A stretch of DNA of 64,000 nt, taken from positions 744,001 to 808,000 of the forward strand of contig NZ_JBCMUN010000006.1 in NCBI RefSeq assembly GCF_050467285.1, read 5' to 3'. The stretch's first letter is position 1; every line of letters begins with the position of its first letter. Source of the stretch: Paenibacillus_E oryzisoli_A. Its GTDB lineage: Bacteria > Bacillota > Bacilli > Paenibacillales > NBRC-103111. The notes beneath the pieces are model-generated. The model saw nothing but the letters and a program-made list of their open reading frames with translations. It searched no databases and had not been told where the DNA came from. A program made the position numbers and the translations under genes. This document shows positions 18,186 through 26,733 of this stretch, in pieces.

Positions 18186-18560
18186 ATGATGAATATTGCC
18201 GTCAGTGACTGGGTAGTCGCAACGACACGCGAGGATGAATTGGTACACGGCTTTGTGGATTCCATTGCAACGCCGCTGGGCATCGGCTTTGTTTACGTCA
18301 TTGCCTCGGATCGGGAATCTACGATCGGGCATATTGTCGACGTGAACTTGGCGAGCATGAAGAAGCTGCCGGAGGGTGGCGTAACGACGGCGGAGCAGGC
18401 GAAGAGCATGATCGATCTCGCTTTGTCTGTTCGCGACGAAGCCTGGTTCCGTGAACTTAGCGAGCAACTGCTGATGCTGGAAGCGAAGAGCGAGGCCGGC
18501 GGCGACGCAGGAGAAGGCCGGACGCAAGCCGTTAACCGGATTAGCGCGGATTTACGCTAA
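18186..18560 (+). CDS. IDEAL-domain-like small protein
   Basis: 124 residues, soluble. Residues 73-97 (KSMIDLALSVRDEAWFRELSEQL) fit the IDEAL motif, a short helical domain of Firmicute proteins named for its sequence. The N-terminal 60 residues predict a small beta-rich domain with no recognised family. GAAGGTGG lies 9 bases before the ATG at 18186; an adjacent ATG at 18189 could be used instead. It is a single-gene transcript between a consensus promoter and a strong terminator. The function is unknown. Confidence 0.65.
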   Translation: MMNIAVSDWVVATTREDELVHGFVDSIATPLGIGFVYVIASDRESTIGHIVDVNLASMKKLPEGGVTTAEQAKSMIDLALSVRDEAWFRELSEQLLMLEAKSEAGGDAGEGRTQAVNRISADLR

Positions 18561-18613
18561 GGTCCGGCTTGTTAAGAGATCAGCTATCCCAGAAACCCGC
18601 ATCGCGGATATGT

Positions 18614-18659
18614 AAAGAAGCTTTGCCAGCCCCTGATTGGGGAGGCAAAGCTTCTTTTG
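18614..18659 (+). terminator. Strong terminator
   Basis: A 14-bp perfect stem (AAAGAAGCTTTGCC/GGCAAAGCTTCTTT) with a C/G-rich loop is followed by T's, closing the IDEAL-like gene. Confidence 0.92.
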
Positions 18660-18722
18660 TTTTGAGGTGTGCTCGTTGGAGGGAGTCTCCATTAGAAGGT
18701 AGAGATAGGTGGAGATGCTAAA

Positions 18723-18856
18723 TTCCTGCGAAAATGCAGGGATTTTTCAGAATATAGGCATTATTTGCGGAGTTCCTGCAAAAATGCAGCTTTTCAGACT
18801 GTGTCCGCTCAAAATGAGGGATTTCGCAAAAAATTCCTGCTGAATCGCAGGAATTT
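18723..18856. repeat. Three short palindromic repeats (CCTGC...GCAGG type)
   Basis: Copies at 18723-18742 (TTCCTGCGAAAATGCAGGGA), 18773-18790 (TTCCTGCAAAAATGCAGC) and 18831-18856 (AAATTCCTGC, six bases, GCAGGAATTT). Each can form a small hairpin. They lie in the roughly 395-base non-coding gap between the IDEAL-like gene and the exonuclease gene; apart from these and the terminator I see nothing there. Confidence 0.7.
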
Positions 18857-18955
18857 CACTGGATCGGGCAAGGAGCGAGGGAAATTACTACCTTTTTGCA
18901 GGTTTTGCTGCTGCTGAGTACCCATATCTCGCCTGCTGAGACTTCGCGAGCCCGC

Positions 18956-19759
18956 CTACGCCTCGTCCGGCTGAGCCGGCGTGGGTTCGGGTGCAGGCTT
19001 GCGCACCGCCGGCGCTTTGGCCGCTTCTTCCGCGAGCAGGCTTTGCAGCTCGGCGATTTTGCGCGGATCGGCGCCTTCGAGCTTGTCCGCAAAATATTTG
19101 GCCGCGAACAGCTCCCAGGTCGGCTCGACTTTGTGCGTGCGCATCGTGCGCACAGCGTTTTTGACGAGTCGGCGCTCTTTCGCGTTCGTGTACTTGTCGA
19201 CGAAAAGCTGCTTGCGCGAGAAGTCGAGCTCTTGAATGACGGCGCGCAGCACCTCCGCGGTCATGCGCGCATCGTCCAGCGCCCGGTGAGCGGAGCCTTC
19301 GCCGGTAATGCCGAGCTCGTCCAGCGCGGCTTCGACGCTGACGTCGTTGGTTACATTTTTAAAGCGGATGTAGCCTTTCAATAGATCGAAATAGTCCATC
19401 GCCATCCAATAGGCATCGTCCAGCTTGTGCATGCGCGTATCGAGGATAATGCGCTTCAAATCTTCGCCGCCCCAGGTAATGAGCAGTTTCTCCGGACTGA
19501 GGTCGAGCCAGCGGATGAAATCCTGAATCACCTTCGGAAAGCCGCTCGCCCGGTCAATATCCTCCTGGGGAATACCGGTCTTCTTTTTAATAAACCCGTT
19601 CAGCTTTGCGAAGTAGACGGGCTTGATCAAGGCGGAAAACTCGTCGATTTGCTGCAGGGAAGCGTCCAGTCGGACGGCCCCGATCTCGATGACTTCCATC
19701 GGCAGATCGCTTGCAAATTTTCGCCCGTTAAATTCAATATCGAGTACAATGTAGTCCAT
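18956..19759 (-). CDS. DEDDh-type 3'-5' exonuclease (RNase T/DNA polymerase III epsilon-like)
   Basis: 267 residues. ExoI is at VLDIEFNG with D7 and E9, ExoII lies around FIRWLDLSPEKLLITWGGED, and ExoIII is SAHRALDDARMTAEVL with the catalytic His and Asp. It resembles the KapD-like exonucleases of bacilli. The exonuclease domain takes up roughly the first 180 residues; the rest is a helical extension and a Pro/Ala-rich tail. GGGGG lies about 8 bases upstream of the ATG at 19759. The substrate is not known. Confidence 0.88.
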   Translation of the reverse strand: MDYIVLDIEFNGRKFASDLPMEVIEIGAVRLDASLQQIDEFSALIKPVYFAKLNGFIKKKTGIPQEDIDRASGFPKVIQDFIRWLDLSPEKLLITWGGEDLKRIILDTRMHKLDDAYWMAMDYFDLLKGYIRFKNVTNDVSVEAALDELGITGEGSAHRALDDARMTAEVLRAVIQELDFSRKQLFVDKYTNAKERRLVKNAVRTMRTHKVEPTWELFAAKYFADKLEGADPRKIAELQSLLAEEAAKAPAVRKPAPEPTPAQPDEA

Positions 19760-19809
19760 GGTGCGGGCCCCCGTTTCATTACTGTGCTTCTAATTGTAAC
19801 AGAATTCGC

Positions 19810-20961
19810 TCAGCTTACCAGCACCTGTTTGCGGAAAACGGCCCGCAACGCAAGGCTGAGGAGTACGCCGGCCAGCGACATGCCCGACACCCCCAGGTAC
19901 AGCTGCTTCCCGCCGACCTGGTCGTAGACCCAGCCGCCGATATACGATGCCACAATACCCGATACGCCAAAAAAGAGAATCGCCAGCACCGTCTGCCCCG
20001 TCGCCCGCCATTCTTCCGGAACGATGCGGTACAAATACTGAATCGCCGCCGAATAAAAAATCGGAAACGTGAAAACCTGTAATAACTGAATGGCGACGAG
20101 CAGGTGAGGCTCTGTGATCCAGGCGGACAAGAAGAAGCGGATGAAGTAAAAAAAGGCCGAAAACGAAATGATCGCCAGCTCCTTACCTTTCCGCAGCCAC
20201 CAGAAGCTCAAGGCGAAAACGAGAATTTCGCTTCCCGCGGCCAGAAACCAGGCGACGCCGACCAGCTTCGGACTTCCGCCCAAGTCCCGGATGTACACGC
20301 CGAGAAACGTATCGTTGATCCGCTGCGGCACTGCGACGATGAAGATGAGCGCCATGAACCAGATCGTTTCTTTTTTTGCTAAAAAGCTTCGCAACGCGCG
20401 CAGCGTAATCGGCTTCCCGGTGACCGGCGCGTCGGGCAGACAAAGCACGTTCAGAATCGCTAAGAAACCGATCCCCGCAAAAAGGTACGCGAGGCTGCCG
20501 ATGCCGAAATACTGCGCGGCAAAGCCGACGGCCAGGGACATTAACGCATAGCCGAAGGCGCCGAACGTTCGAATCGAGCCATAGCTGATGCCCGCGGCTT
20601 CCGCCGTTTGGAAATTCAGGCTTTCCGTCAGCGGATCGAGCGGCATCAGGAAGAAATACAGCAGCATGGTGAAGACCAGCAGCATCGCCCAAGAGGATGA
20701 GGCATACAAGCAGTAACCCAGCAGCGTCGAACATACGATAAGGACGAGCATTACTTTTTTGATGGTTTTGGTTTTATCGCTGATCATACCCCAAAGCGGC
20801 TGCGAAAAAATCGCAATGAACCCTCCGGTGCCGATAATGAGCCCGATTTTGGATGTGGAAAGCCCTTGGGCGTCCAGATAAACGGGGAGAAATGACACGA
20901 ATAGGGCGATCAGCGCAAAATACAAAAAGTTGAACAGACGTAAAAATGAATATGAACGCAT
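19810..20961 (-). CDS. MFS transporter (MFS_1-like, HcaT/NupG-type fold)
   Basis: 383 residues with about 12 hydrophobic spans. The N terminus (RLFNFLYFALIALFVSFLPVYLDAQGLS) and SQPLWGMISDKTKTIKKVML (motif A region) fit the MFS_1_like group that includes phenylpropionate and nucleoside permeases. AGGAAGG precedes the ATG. It follows the AraC regulator on the same strand after an 80-base gap, but no shared function is obvious. The substrate is unknown. Confidence 0.85.
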   Translation of the reverse strand: MRSYSFLRLFNFLYFALIALFVSFLPVYLDAQGLSTSKIGLIIGTGGFIAIFSQPLWGMISDKTKTIKKVMLVLIVCSTLLGYCLYASSSWAMLLVFTMLLYFFLMPLDPLTESLNFQTAEAAGISYGSIRTFGAFGYALMSLAVGFAAQYFGIGSLAYLFAGIGFLAILNVLCLPDAPVTGKPITLRALRSFLAKKETIWFMALIFIVAVPQRINDTFLGVYIRDLGGSPKLVGVAWFLAAGSEILVFALSFWWLRKGKELAIISFSAFFYFIRFFLSAWITEPHLLVAIQLLQVFTFPIFYSAAIQYLYRIVPEEWRATGQTVLAILFFGVSGIVASYIGGWVYDQVGGKQLYLGVSGMSLAGVLLSLALRAVFRKQVLVS

Positions 20962-21041
20962 ACGAACCTAACCTTCCTGATGCAGATCCTTGATGTTGTA
21001 AAAAGGTATTCTATCACGTACGGCGGCGAGTGGCTATAGGA

Positions 21042-21842
21042 TTATGTTTTGCGTAAAAGGTCGGAAGGATTCGTGCCCGTGACTTGCTTGAACTGCCGGC
21101 TGAAAAAATAAATGCTGCGGTAGCCCAGCGCTTCCGCCACTTCGCTGACATTCATCCCCAGCCGCAGCAGGTAGGCGGCGCGCTCAATCCGCTTTTGAAT
21201 CACATAGGACTCAATTGTTTGGCCCATCAGTTCTTTCCATTTAAGTGAAAAATAACGAGGGGATAGGTGCGCATCCTTGGCAAGCTCCTGAATGCTGTAA
21301 TGGCGCCCCGGATCTTGCCCGATCCTTGCGGCAACGCCCATCATGACGCGGCGCAGCGACCGCTTGGCCGGATCGCCGAAAGGCTGGTTGCCCGGCGCTT
21401 GACGTTCATAGGCGAGCAGCAGCAATCGCAGCAGTAAGAGAGCCTCTTCTTGATGGCCGAAGGCGCCTGCCAACTGGGCCTGAATGAAACGATCCAGATA
21501 CAGTTCGTGAAAATCGGCGGGATCGAAGCGGACGTGGGAGGGCAGCGACATTCGCGGGGTTGGGCTCTCCGTACAGCTAAAATGGATAAACGTCACGGTC
21601 AGCGGCCGCTCCGGGTTGTGGCTGGCGCTTGCAAGATCGCCCGGTTGAAATAAATAGCAATCTCCTTGTCCCACTTGAGCTCGCTCTCCACCCAGGATCA
21701 CTTCACCTTCTCCGCTCCATACATACCAGAAGTCAAAATCGTGAAAAGGCTCGTGCTCCCGGTTCCAGCGCCAATTGGGCTCGCAATTGACTTTGCCGAA
21801 AAAAGCGTTTAATTCAAGGTTCGCACTGCTGAAAAAAGACAA
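21042..21842 (-). CDS. AraC-family transcriptional regulator
   Basis: 266 residues. The N-terminal cupin arm has FDFWYVWSGEGEVILGGERAQ and the metal/sugar-binding pocket region GDCYLFQPGDLASASHNP. The C-terminal double helix-turn-helix is YSIQELAKDAHLSPRYFSLKWKELMG ... VSEVAEALGYRSIYFFSRQFKQVTGTNPSDL. The start is a TTG at 21842 with AGGAAGGAG 9 bases upstream. It is divergent from the PhyH dioxygenase gene, 132 bases away, so it probably activates that gene in response to a small molecule. Confidence 0.9.
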   Translation of the reverse strand: MSFFSSANLELNAFFGKVNCEPNWRWNREHEPFHDFDFWYVWSGEGEVILGGERAQVGQGDCYLFQPGDLASASHNPERPLTVTFIHFSCTESPTPRMSLPSHVRFDPADFHELYLDRFIQAQLAGAFGHQEEALLLLRLLLLAYERQAPGNQPFGDPAKRSLRRVMMGVAARIGQDPGRHYSIQELAKDAHLSPRYFSLKWKELMGQTIESYVIQKRIERAAYLLRLGMNVSEVAEALGYRSIYFFSRQFKQVTGTNPSDLLRKT

Positions 21843-21974
21843 TTTCTCCGACTCCTTCCTATGTAGAATAGTGCAAATTATGATGACGCTTACTGCATTT
21901 ATCTTAACGCTATTTCTTTCTATAATTCAATTATAAGTGATTGAAATTATTTAAATGAAAAGGTGGCGTTAGCG

Positions 21975-22814
21975 ATGGCAAAAGTCAAAGATGACGTGTT
22001 GTCCCCGGAGGAAATTTCAGTGAAGTTGTATAAGTACGACAAAATTGCAGACAAGGTAGACGGCTATCAGAACTGGGGCGAGGCCGAGCTTGCGAGCTAC
22101 AGACAGGATGGGTATCTGGCGGTCGAGTATATTTTGAACGAGGAGGAAATTCAATCGGCCAAGGATGCGCTGCATGATCTTATTTTTGTGGACGGCCGTG
22201 GCGCTCAATTGCAGTTTACGAAGCCGCAGAGTGAACTGCTCACCGACGAGGAGCGGGAGCTTGCGATCCGCAAGGTCAGCGAGTTCGTCAAAGTCGAGGA
22301 ACGGCTGCAGGCGATTGCTGAACATCCATCGATCCTAGCGATGGCGGAGGCGATTCTAGGAGAGAAACCGCGCATTGCCCAAGATATGGCGCTTTTGAAG
22401 CCGCCTCACGGGGGTGGCGAGAAGCCATGGCATCAAGATATGGCGTACGGCAATCTGGCCTATGACAAACCGGTCGTTGGCGTCTGGATCGCCCTCGATG
22501 AAGCGGCACTGGACAACGGCTGCATGCACGTCATCCCCGGTTCGCATGCGGACGGCGCCACGCCTCATTATGCGGTGCGCGACTGGCAGCTGTGCGATAC
22601 GCACGTTCAGGTTGAAAAGGATGTGGCTGTGCCCTTGCAGCCCGGCGGATTGCTTTTGTTTCATGGCCTGCTCAAGCACGGCACCCCGTTTAATCTATCG
22701 ACGAAAAAGCGCCGTGCGCTGCAGTTTCACTACGTGGGCGAGTCGGCGGTCAAGCTGACGCCCAAAGAGTATAAGCGGTTTTTTACGAATGAGATGAGCG
22801 GAGCGGAATGCTAG
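21975..22814 (+). CDS. Phytanoyl-CoA dioxygenase (PhyH) family Fe(II)/2-oxoglutarate oxygenase
   Basis: 279 residues. The metal-binding HxD is in PWHQDMAYG, and the distal His is in LFHGLLKHGTPFN, followed by the 2-oxoglutarate-binding Arg region (STKKRRALQFHYV). The stretch WIALDEAALDNGCMHVIPGSH is typical of the family. I used the ATG at 21975 because AAAGGTGGCG lies 6-8 bases upstream; a GTG at 21963 falls within that ribosome binding site. It would hydroxylate an unidentified small molecule. The divergent AraC gene is its likely regulator. Confidence 0.9.
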   Translation: MAKVKDDVLSPEEISVKLYKYDKIADKVDGYQNWGEAELASYRQDGYLAVEYILNEEEIQSAKDALHDLIFVDGRGAQLQFTKPQSELLTDEERELAIRKVSEFVKVEERLQAIAEHPSILAMAEAILGEKPRIAQDMALLKPPHGGGEKPWHQDMAYGNLAYDKPVVGVWIALDEAALDNGCMHVIPGSHADGATPHYAVRDWQLCDTHVQVEKDVAVPLQPGGLLLFHGLLKHGTPFNLSTKKRRALQFHYVGESAVKLTPKEYKRFFTNEMSGAEC

Positions 22815-22836
22815 AAGTATATGAGTGGATTTGGAG

Positions 22837-22871
22837 AAGCCTCTTTCCTGAGTGATGGAAAGGGGCTTTTT
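22837..22871 (+). terminator. Terminator after the PhyH gene
   Basis: AAGCCTCTTTCC pairs with GGAAAGGGGCTT (G-U allowed) around an 8-base loop, followed by T's. Confidence 0.75.
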
Positions 22872-22976
22872 CGTTGCAGCGAGTGCCTGTCCGCTTGTTC
22901 AGAGAAGCCTTTCTTTTGCATATAGTAGTACTACATTGAACGCATGGAGAAGACGGACTGCGAGGGGAGTCGGCAG

Positions 22977-23891
22977 ATGGAGAAGCTTCTTAGAACAATG
23001 CTGCAGTCGCTCGGCGCGAATCGTACAGCGCATCGGTTAGCCCGCAAATACGGTTTACGTTTCGGCGCTTCCCGGTTCGTGGCCGGCGAGACGATCGCTC
23101 AGTCGCTGCTAGCCGTTCAAACGCTCAATCGACAAGGCAAAATGGCGACGCTGGATCATTTAGGCGAATTCGTATCGACCCTGGAGGAAGCGAATGAAGC
23201 GGCAGCGATGTGCATCCGAACGCTCGACGCCATCGCATCGTCCGGCGTGCAGGCGAACCTTTCGTTGAAGCTGACATCACTGGGACTTGATCTCGGGCAA
23301 GAGCTTTGCCTAGCTAACATGCTTCGTATTATAGAACGCGCCGATCAGCTTGGCCTATTTGTCCGCATCGATATGGAGGATTATACGCACTTCGAGCGCA
23401 CGTTGGGAATGTATCGGGAATTGCGTAAAACCTATGCCAATGTAGGCATTGTCATTCAAGCTTATCTCTATAGATCGCTGCAGGACGTCGAGGATTTAGG
23501 GGAGATGGACGCCAATTTACGGCTCGTCAAAGGCGCGTATAAAGAATCCCCTAAGGTCGCTTTTCCCCAGAAAACCGATGTGGATAACCAGTTTCTTGCC
23601 ATGATTCAAAAGCATTTGGCGGGCGGTCATTATACGGCGATTGCTACGCACGATGCTGCGATCATTACCCAAGCGAAGCAGTTTATTGCGGAACGCCGCA
23701 TTCCGAATGAGCAATTTGAATTTCAAATGCTGTACGGCATTGCGGAAGACTTGCAAAACCAGTTGGTTGCGGAAGGATACCGCGTTCGGATTTATGTTCC
23801 GTTCGGGGTGGATTGGTTCGGTTATTTTATGCGCAGATTGGCTGAACGTCCGGCGAATGTCTGGTTTGTGCTGAAAAACATCGTTCGCTGA
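22977..23891 (+). CDS. putB: Proline dehydrogenase
   Basis: 304 residues, the size of the monofunctional Gram-positive enzyme. It is an FAD-dependent TIM barrel: LSLKLTSLGLDL, FVRIDMEDYTHFERTL, VIQAYLYRSLQD, RLVKGAYKES and the C-terminal YGIAEDLQNQLV ... RIYVPFGVDWFGYFMRRLAERP all match the family. It oxidises L-proline to pyrroline-5-carboxylate at the membrane. The ATG at 22977 has GAGGGGAG upstream; an in-frame ATG at 22944 lacks a site. P5C dehydrogenase follows after 33 bases, forming a proline catabolism operon. Confidence 0.93.
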   Translation: MEKLLRTMLQSLGANRTAHRLARKYGLRFGASRFVAGETIAQSLLAVQTLNRQGKMATLDHLGEFVSTLEEANEAAAMCIRTLDAIASSGVQANLSLKLTSLGLDLGQELCLANMLRIIERADQLGLFVRIDMEDYTHFERTLGMYRELRKTYANVGIVIQAYLYRSLQDVEDLGEMDANLRLVKGAYKESPKVAFPQKTDVDNQFLAMIQKHLAGGHYTAIATHDAAIITQAKQFIAERRIPNEQFEFQMLYGIAEDLQNQLVAEGYRVRIYVPFGVDWFGYFMRRLAERPANVWFVLKNIVR

Positions 23892-23924
23892 CAACGAATT
23901 TCTCGTGCGAAGGGAGCATGTGTC

Positions 23925-25493
23925 ATGAAAAAGCCAACGTCCATCAAGCCATACACGAACGAGCCTTTTACTAATTTTACGATTGAGGCGAATCGGAAGG
24001 CGCTGGAATCCGCAATTGCCAAAACGAAAAACGAGCTAGGTCAGGTTTATCCCTTGCATATCGGCGCTGAGCTCATTTTTTCGGAGGCGCAGATCACGTC
24101 GACCAACCCGGGGAATGTGGATGAAGTCATTGGCTATGTCAGCAAGGCGGATACGAATTTGGCGGAAAAAGCGATGGGTGTCGCGCTCGAGACGTTCGAG
24201 TCGTGGAAAAAGGTGCCTGCAGCCGAGCGCGCTGCCTATTTGTTTAAAGCGGCTGCGCTGATGCGCGCCCGAAAGCATGAGTTTTCGGCTCTCATGATTC
24301 TCGAATCCGGCAAAAATTACGTGGAAGCTGATGTCGACACCGCCGAGGCGATTGATTTTATCGAATTTTATGCGCGGGAAATGATTCGGCTCAGCGAAAT
24401 TAATGAGACACATCCTCTGGTGAAAATCCCGGGGGAGAACAACCAAATTTCCTACATTCCGCTTGGCGTCGGGGTCATTATCCCGCCATGGAATTTCCCG
24501 CTGGCTATCTGCGTCGGCATGACCGTGTCGGCTGTCGTTGCCGGGAATACGGTCCTCCTGAAGCCGGCCTCAACCACCCCAGTGATCGCACACAAATTTG
24601 TCTCGCTGATGCAAGAAGTCGGACTGCCGCCCGGTGTCATCAACTATATTCCGGGGAGCGGCGCGGAAGTCGGGGACTATTTGACGACGCATCCCAAAAC
24701 AAGATTCATCTCTTTTACGGGCTCCAAAGAAATCGGGCTGCGCATCAATAAGCTTGCTGCGGACCCCGTGCCGGGGCAAATCTGGATCAAGCGGGTCATC
24801 GCCGAAATGGGCGGCAAAGACGGGATTGTCGTGGACGAAACGGCGGACTTGGATGCGGCTGCTGCAGCCATTGTGGCGTCCGCTTTCGGTTTTCAAGGGC
24901 AAAAATGCTCGGCAGGCTCGCGGGCGATTGTCGTGGAGACGGTGTACGACGAGCTCGTAAAAAAAGTCGTTTCGCTGACCGAAGGGCTGCAGGTGGGGCT
25001 TCCGGAACTGAATTATGCGGCCGGCCCCGTTATCGATAAAGCTTCATATGAGAAGGTGCTGGCCTATATTGAAATTGGCAAGCAGGAAGGGACACTGCTG
25101 ACCGGCGGAGCGAAAGCTGAGGGGAACGGCTATTATATTCAGCCGACCATTTTTGGTGATGTTCCTGCCGGGGCGCAGATCATGCAAGAGGAGATTTTCG
25201 GCCCTGTGCTGGCCATTGCGAAAGCGAGCGATTGGCGAAAGGCCATCGAGATCTACAACGATACGGAATTCGGGCTGACCGGTTCGTACTTCTCGACGGA
25301 TCAGGCACGGATTGCGGAAGCGCTGGATTCGATGCACTGCGGCAACTTGTATATCAATCGCAAATGCACAGGCGCATTGGTCGGCGTGCATCCGTTCGGC
25401 GGATTCAATATGTCCGGGACCGATTCCAAAGCGGGCGGGTATGACTATCTTTTGCTGCTCACCCAGGCGAAGCTCACATCGCGGAAGATGTAG
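23925..25493 (+). CDS. rocA: 1-pyrroline-5-carboxylate dehydrogenase
   Basis: 522 residues. It is an NAD-dependent aldehyde dehydrogenase that converts P5C semialdehyde to glutamate. The Rossmann region has IIPPWNFPLAICVGM, ITFTGSKEIG-type FISFTGSKEIG, the catalytic Glu in AEMGGKDGIVV and catalytic Cys in FQGQKCSAGSRAIV. The C-terminal RKCTGALVGVHPFGGFNMSGTDSKAGG is specific for P5C dehydrogenases (RocA/PutC). AAGGGAGC precedes the ATG. It is co-transcribed with proline dehydrogenase. Its last 20 bases overlap the end of a convergent gene. Confidence 0.95.
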   Translation: MKKPTSIKPYTNEPFTNFTIEANRKALESAIAKTKNELGQVYPLHIGAELIFSEAQITSTNPGNVDEVIGYVSKADTNLAEKAMGVALETFESWKKVPAAERAAYLFKAAALMRARKHEFSALMILESGKNYVEADVDTAEAIDFIEFYAREMIRLSEINETHPLVKIPGENNQISYIPLGVGVIIPPWNFPLAICVGMTVSAVVAGNTVLLKPASTTPVIAHKFVSLMQEVGLPPGVINYIPGSGAEVGDYLTTHPKTRFISFTGSKEIGLRINKLAADPVPGQIWIKRVIAEMGGKDGIVVDETADLDAAAAAIVASAFGFQGQKCSAGSRAIVVETVYDELVKKVVSLTEGLQVGLPELNYAAGPVIDKASYEKVLAYIEIGKQEGTLLTGGAKAEGNGYYIQPTIFGDVPAGAQIMQEEIFGPVLAIAKASDWRKAIEIYNDTEFGLTGSYFSTDQARIAEALDSMHCGNLYINRKCTGALVGVHPFGGFNMSGTDSKAGGYDYLLLLTQAKLTSRKM

Positions 25494-26142
25494 GTTCATG
25501 GACAATTTGGTAAGTGCGCGCACGGATGGTGCCGCTGGCTACGGAGAGATGCTGTTTGCTGCACACCTGGTGGAGAACGTGGCGAGCGTGTCTGCTGGAG
25601 ATACGAAGGTGTGAGGACAGCTCAGTTGCTGTGAACGGACGAATTGTCCGCCTGCCATAACGGACTGCTTCCGCCTCCAACCACGTTAAGGACGCTGGTA
25701 CGGACGTTGAGACAAATTTTCCGATAAGCGCCAAGACCAGCTGCTGGCATTGTTTCGGCGCCTCGATCATGGAAGGATAGGCGATGGGTAGTACAGACCA
25801 CCCGTCCAGGGTGAGGTGGCAATGGCGTAAACAGAGATCTTTAAAGCGCCACAGTTCGAGATCTCTGGCATGAGAGCCGTAGCCTTGAATTTCGATTGCA
25901 CCCCGCGCATTGCTTGGCATGTAGGCAAAGTCAATATAGCGGTAACCGTTAGCAAAATCACGCACTTCCCACTCCGGGTGCAGGTCGTGAAAGTGGCCCA
26001 CGATGGGGTACCACACGGTTTTTAGGAAGACCATTTCGGCGTGGCCGAGTCCGCGCTCCAATCGTTCTTTACGTCTGCCATTCGTTTCTGACTGGATTTG
26101 TTCGTTCATGTACGCTTCAAAAGCTTGCTCGAATTTGATCAT
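25474..26142 (-). CDS. Predicted Vsr/DUF559-like nuclease-fold protein with C-terminal winged helix
   Basis: 222 residues, no recognised named family. Residues 69-121 read as a PD-(D/E)XK core: D71 in YIDFAYM, then E84-x-Q86-G and H91 (AIEIQGYGSH), R99 and D102, ending in HLTLDGWSVLPIAY. This order (Asp, E-I-D/Q-G-x-x-H, Arg, Asp, G-W/x-V) is that of Vsr-type and DUF559 endonuclease folds. Residues 168-212 (PFTATELSSHLRISSRHARHVLHQV) look like a winged helix. TAAGGGGG precedes the ATG. An attenuator-like terminator lies just upstream. Whether it cuts DNA or acts as a regulator is unknown. Confidence 0.6.
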   Translation of the reverse strand: MIKFEQAFEAYMNEQIQSETNGRRKERLERGLGHAEMVFLKTVWYPIVGHFHDLHPEWEVRDFANGYRYIDFAYMPSNARGAIEIQGYGSHARDLELWRFKDLCLRHCHLTLDGWSVLPIAYPSMIEAPKQCQQLVLALIGKFVSTSVPASLTWLEAEAVRYGRRTIRPFTATELSSHLRISSRHARHVLHQVCSKQHLSVASGTIRARTYQIVHEPTSSAM

Positions 26143-26161
26143 TGCTGTTTCCCCCTTAGGT

Positions 26162-26222
26162 GAAAAAACGCCGCTCCCAGCCTGCGAGGAGTAGTTTTCT
26201 TCCTCAGTAGGGGGAGCGGCGT
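26162..26222 (-). promoter_or_regulatory. Attenuator-like terminator in the leader of the nuclease-fold gene
   Basis: Read on the minus strand, ACGCCGCTCCC (26222-26212) and GGGAGCGGCGT (26178-26168) form a perfect 11-bp stem enclosing a second GAGGA/TCCTC hairpin, followed by TTTTTT and then, 20 bases on, the start codon region. No gene on this strand lies close upstream, so the terminator is probably in the gene's own 5' leader. Confidence 0.65.
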
Positions 26223-26419
26223 GTGCTTCACAGCCTTTTTTACAGTATACAGGGAAGTGGATGTTTTTTCCAGGTGCAATTTTCGGCCCGATCCCCGATC
26301 CCCGCCCCCCGACCCTCGAACTCCGAACTCAACCCTCGAAATTTTGCGCCCCGCCCCCGAAACTCATTGGTCAAATAACTATTGTTTGGGAACAGGTGGG
26401 GGGCTCAGCTGGTAATAAG

Positions 26420-26660
26420 AGGAGCGAGAGGACCTTATTCATATGTCAAAGGCGTGTTTGAGACTATGAAGGGAACGAGAAGCCCTTATTTCGTTGAAAT
26501 GAAGCGAAAACCCTCGGAGTGCCGCCGAATAGCGCTCCTACGTTCCGCAACTTCCCCAAAACGGCCGTTTTCGGCGAAATAGCGTCGCGTCGTTCCGTTA
26601 TCGGGAAATTCGGCCATTAAGCTGCTATCTTCTTGCTAGCGGAACGAGTGTCCCTCCCCC
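26420..26660. repeat. Degenerate intergenic repeats (GAACGAGA / CGAAATAGCG...CGTTCC type)
   Basis: Within the 590-base gene-free stretch 26143-26733 there are two direct copies of a unit seen as GAGCGAGAGGACCTTATT (26421-26438) and GAACGAGAAGCCCTTATT (26475-26492), then units of the type CCGAATAGCG...CGTTCCG (26526-26550) and GCGAAATAGCG...CGTTCCG (26574-26598), and a final GCGGAACGAGTG. The segment 26290-26360 is C-rich low complexity. No gene is visible. Confidence 0.6.
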
Positions 26661-26733
26661 CAAACAGTTGCTCCTCTCCACCAGATTTGCGATAATGCAA
26701 CTATTGCATCTACCAATGAAGGAGTGACGACAC

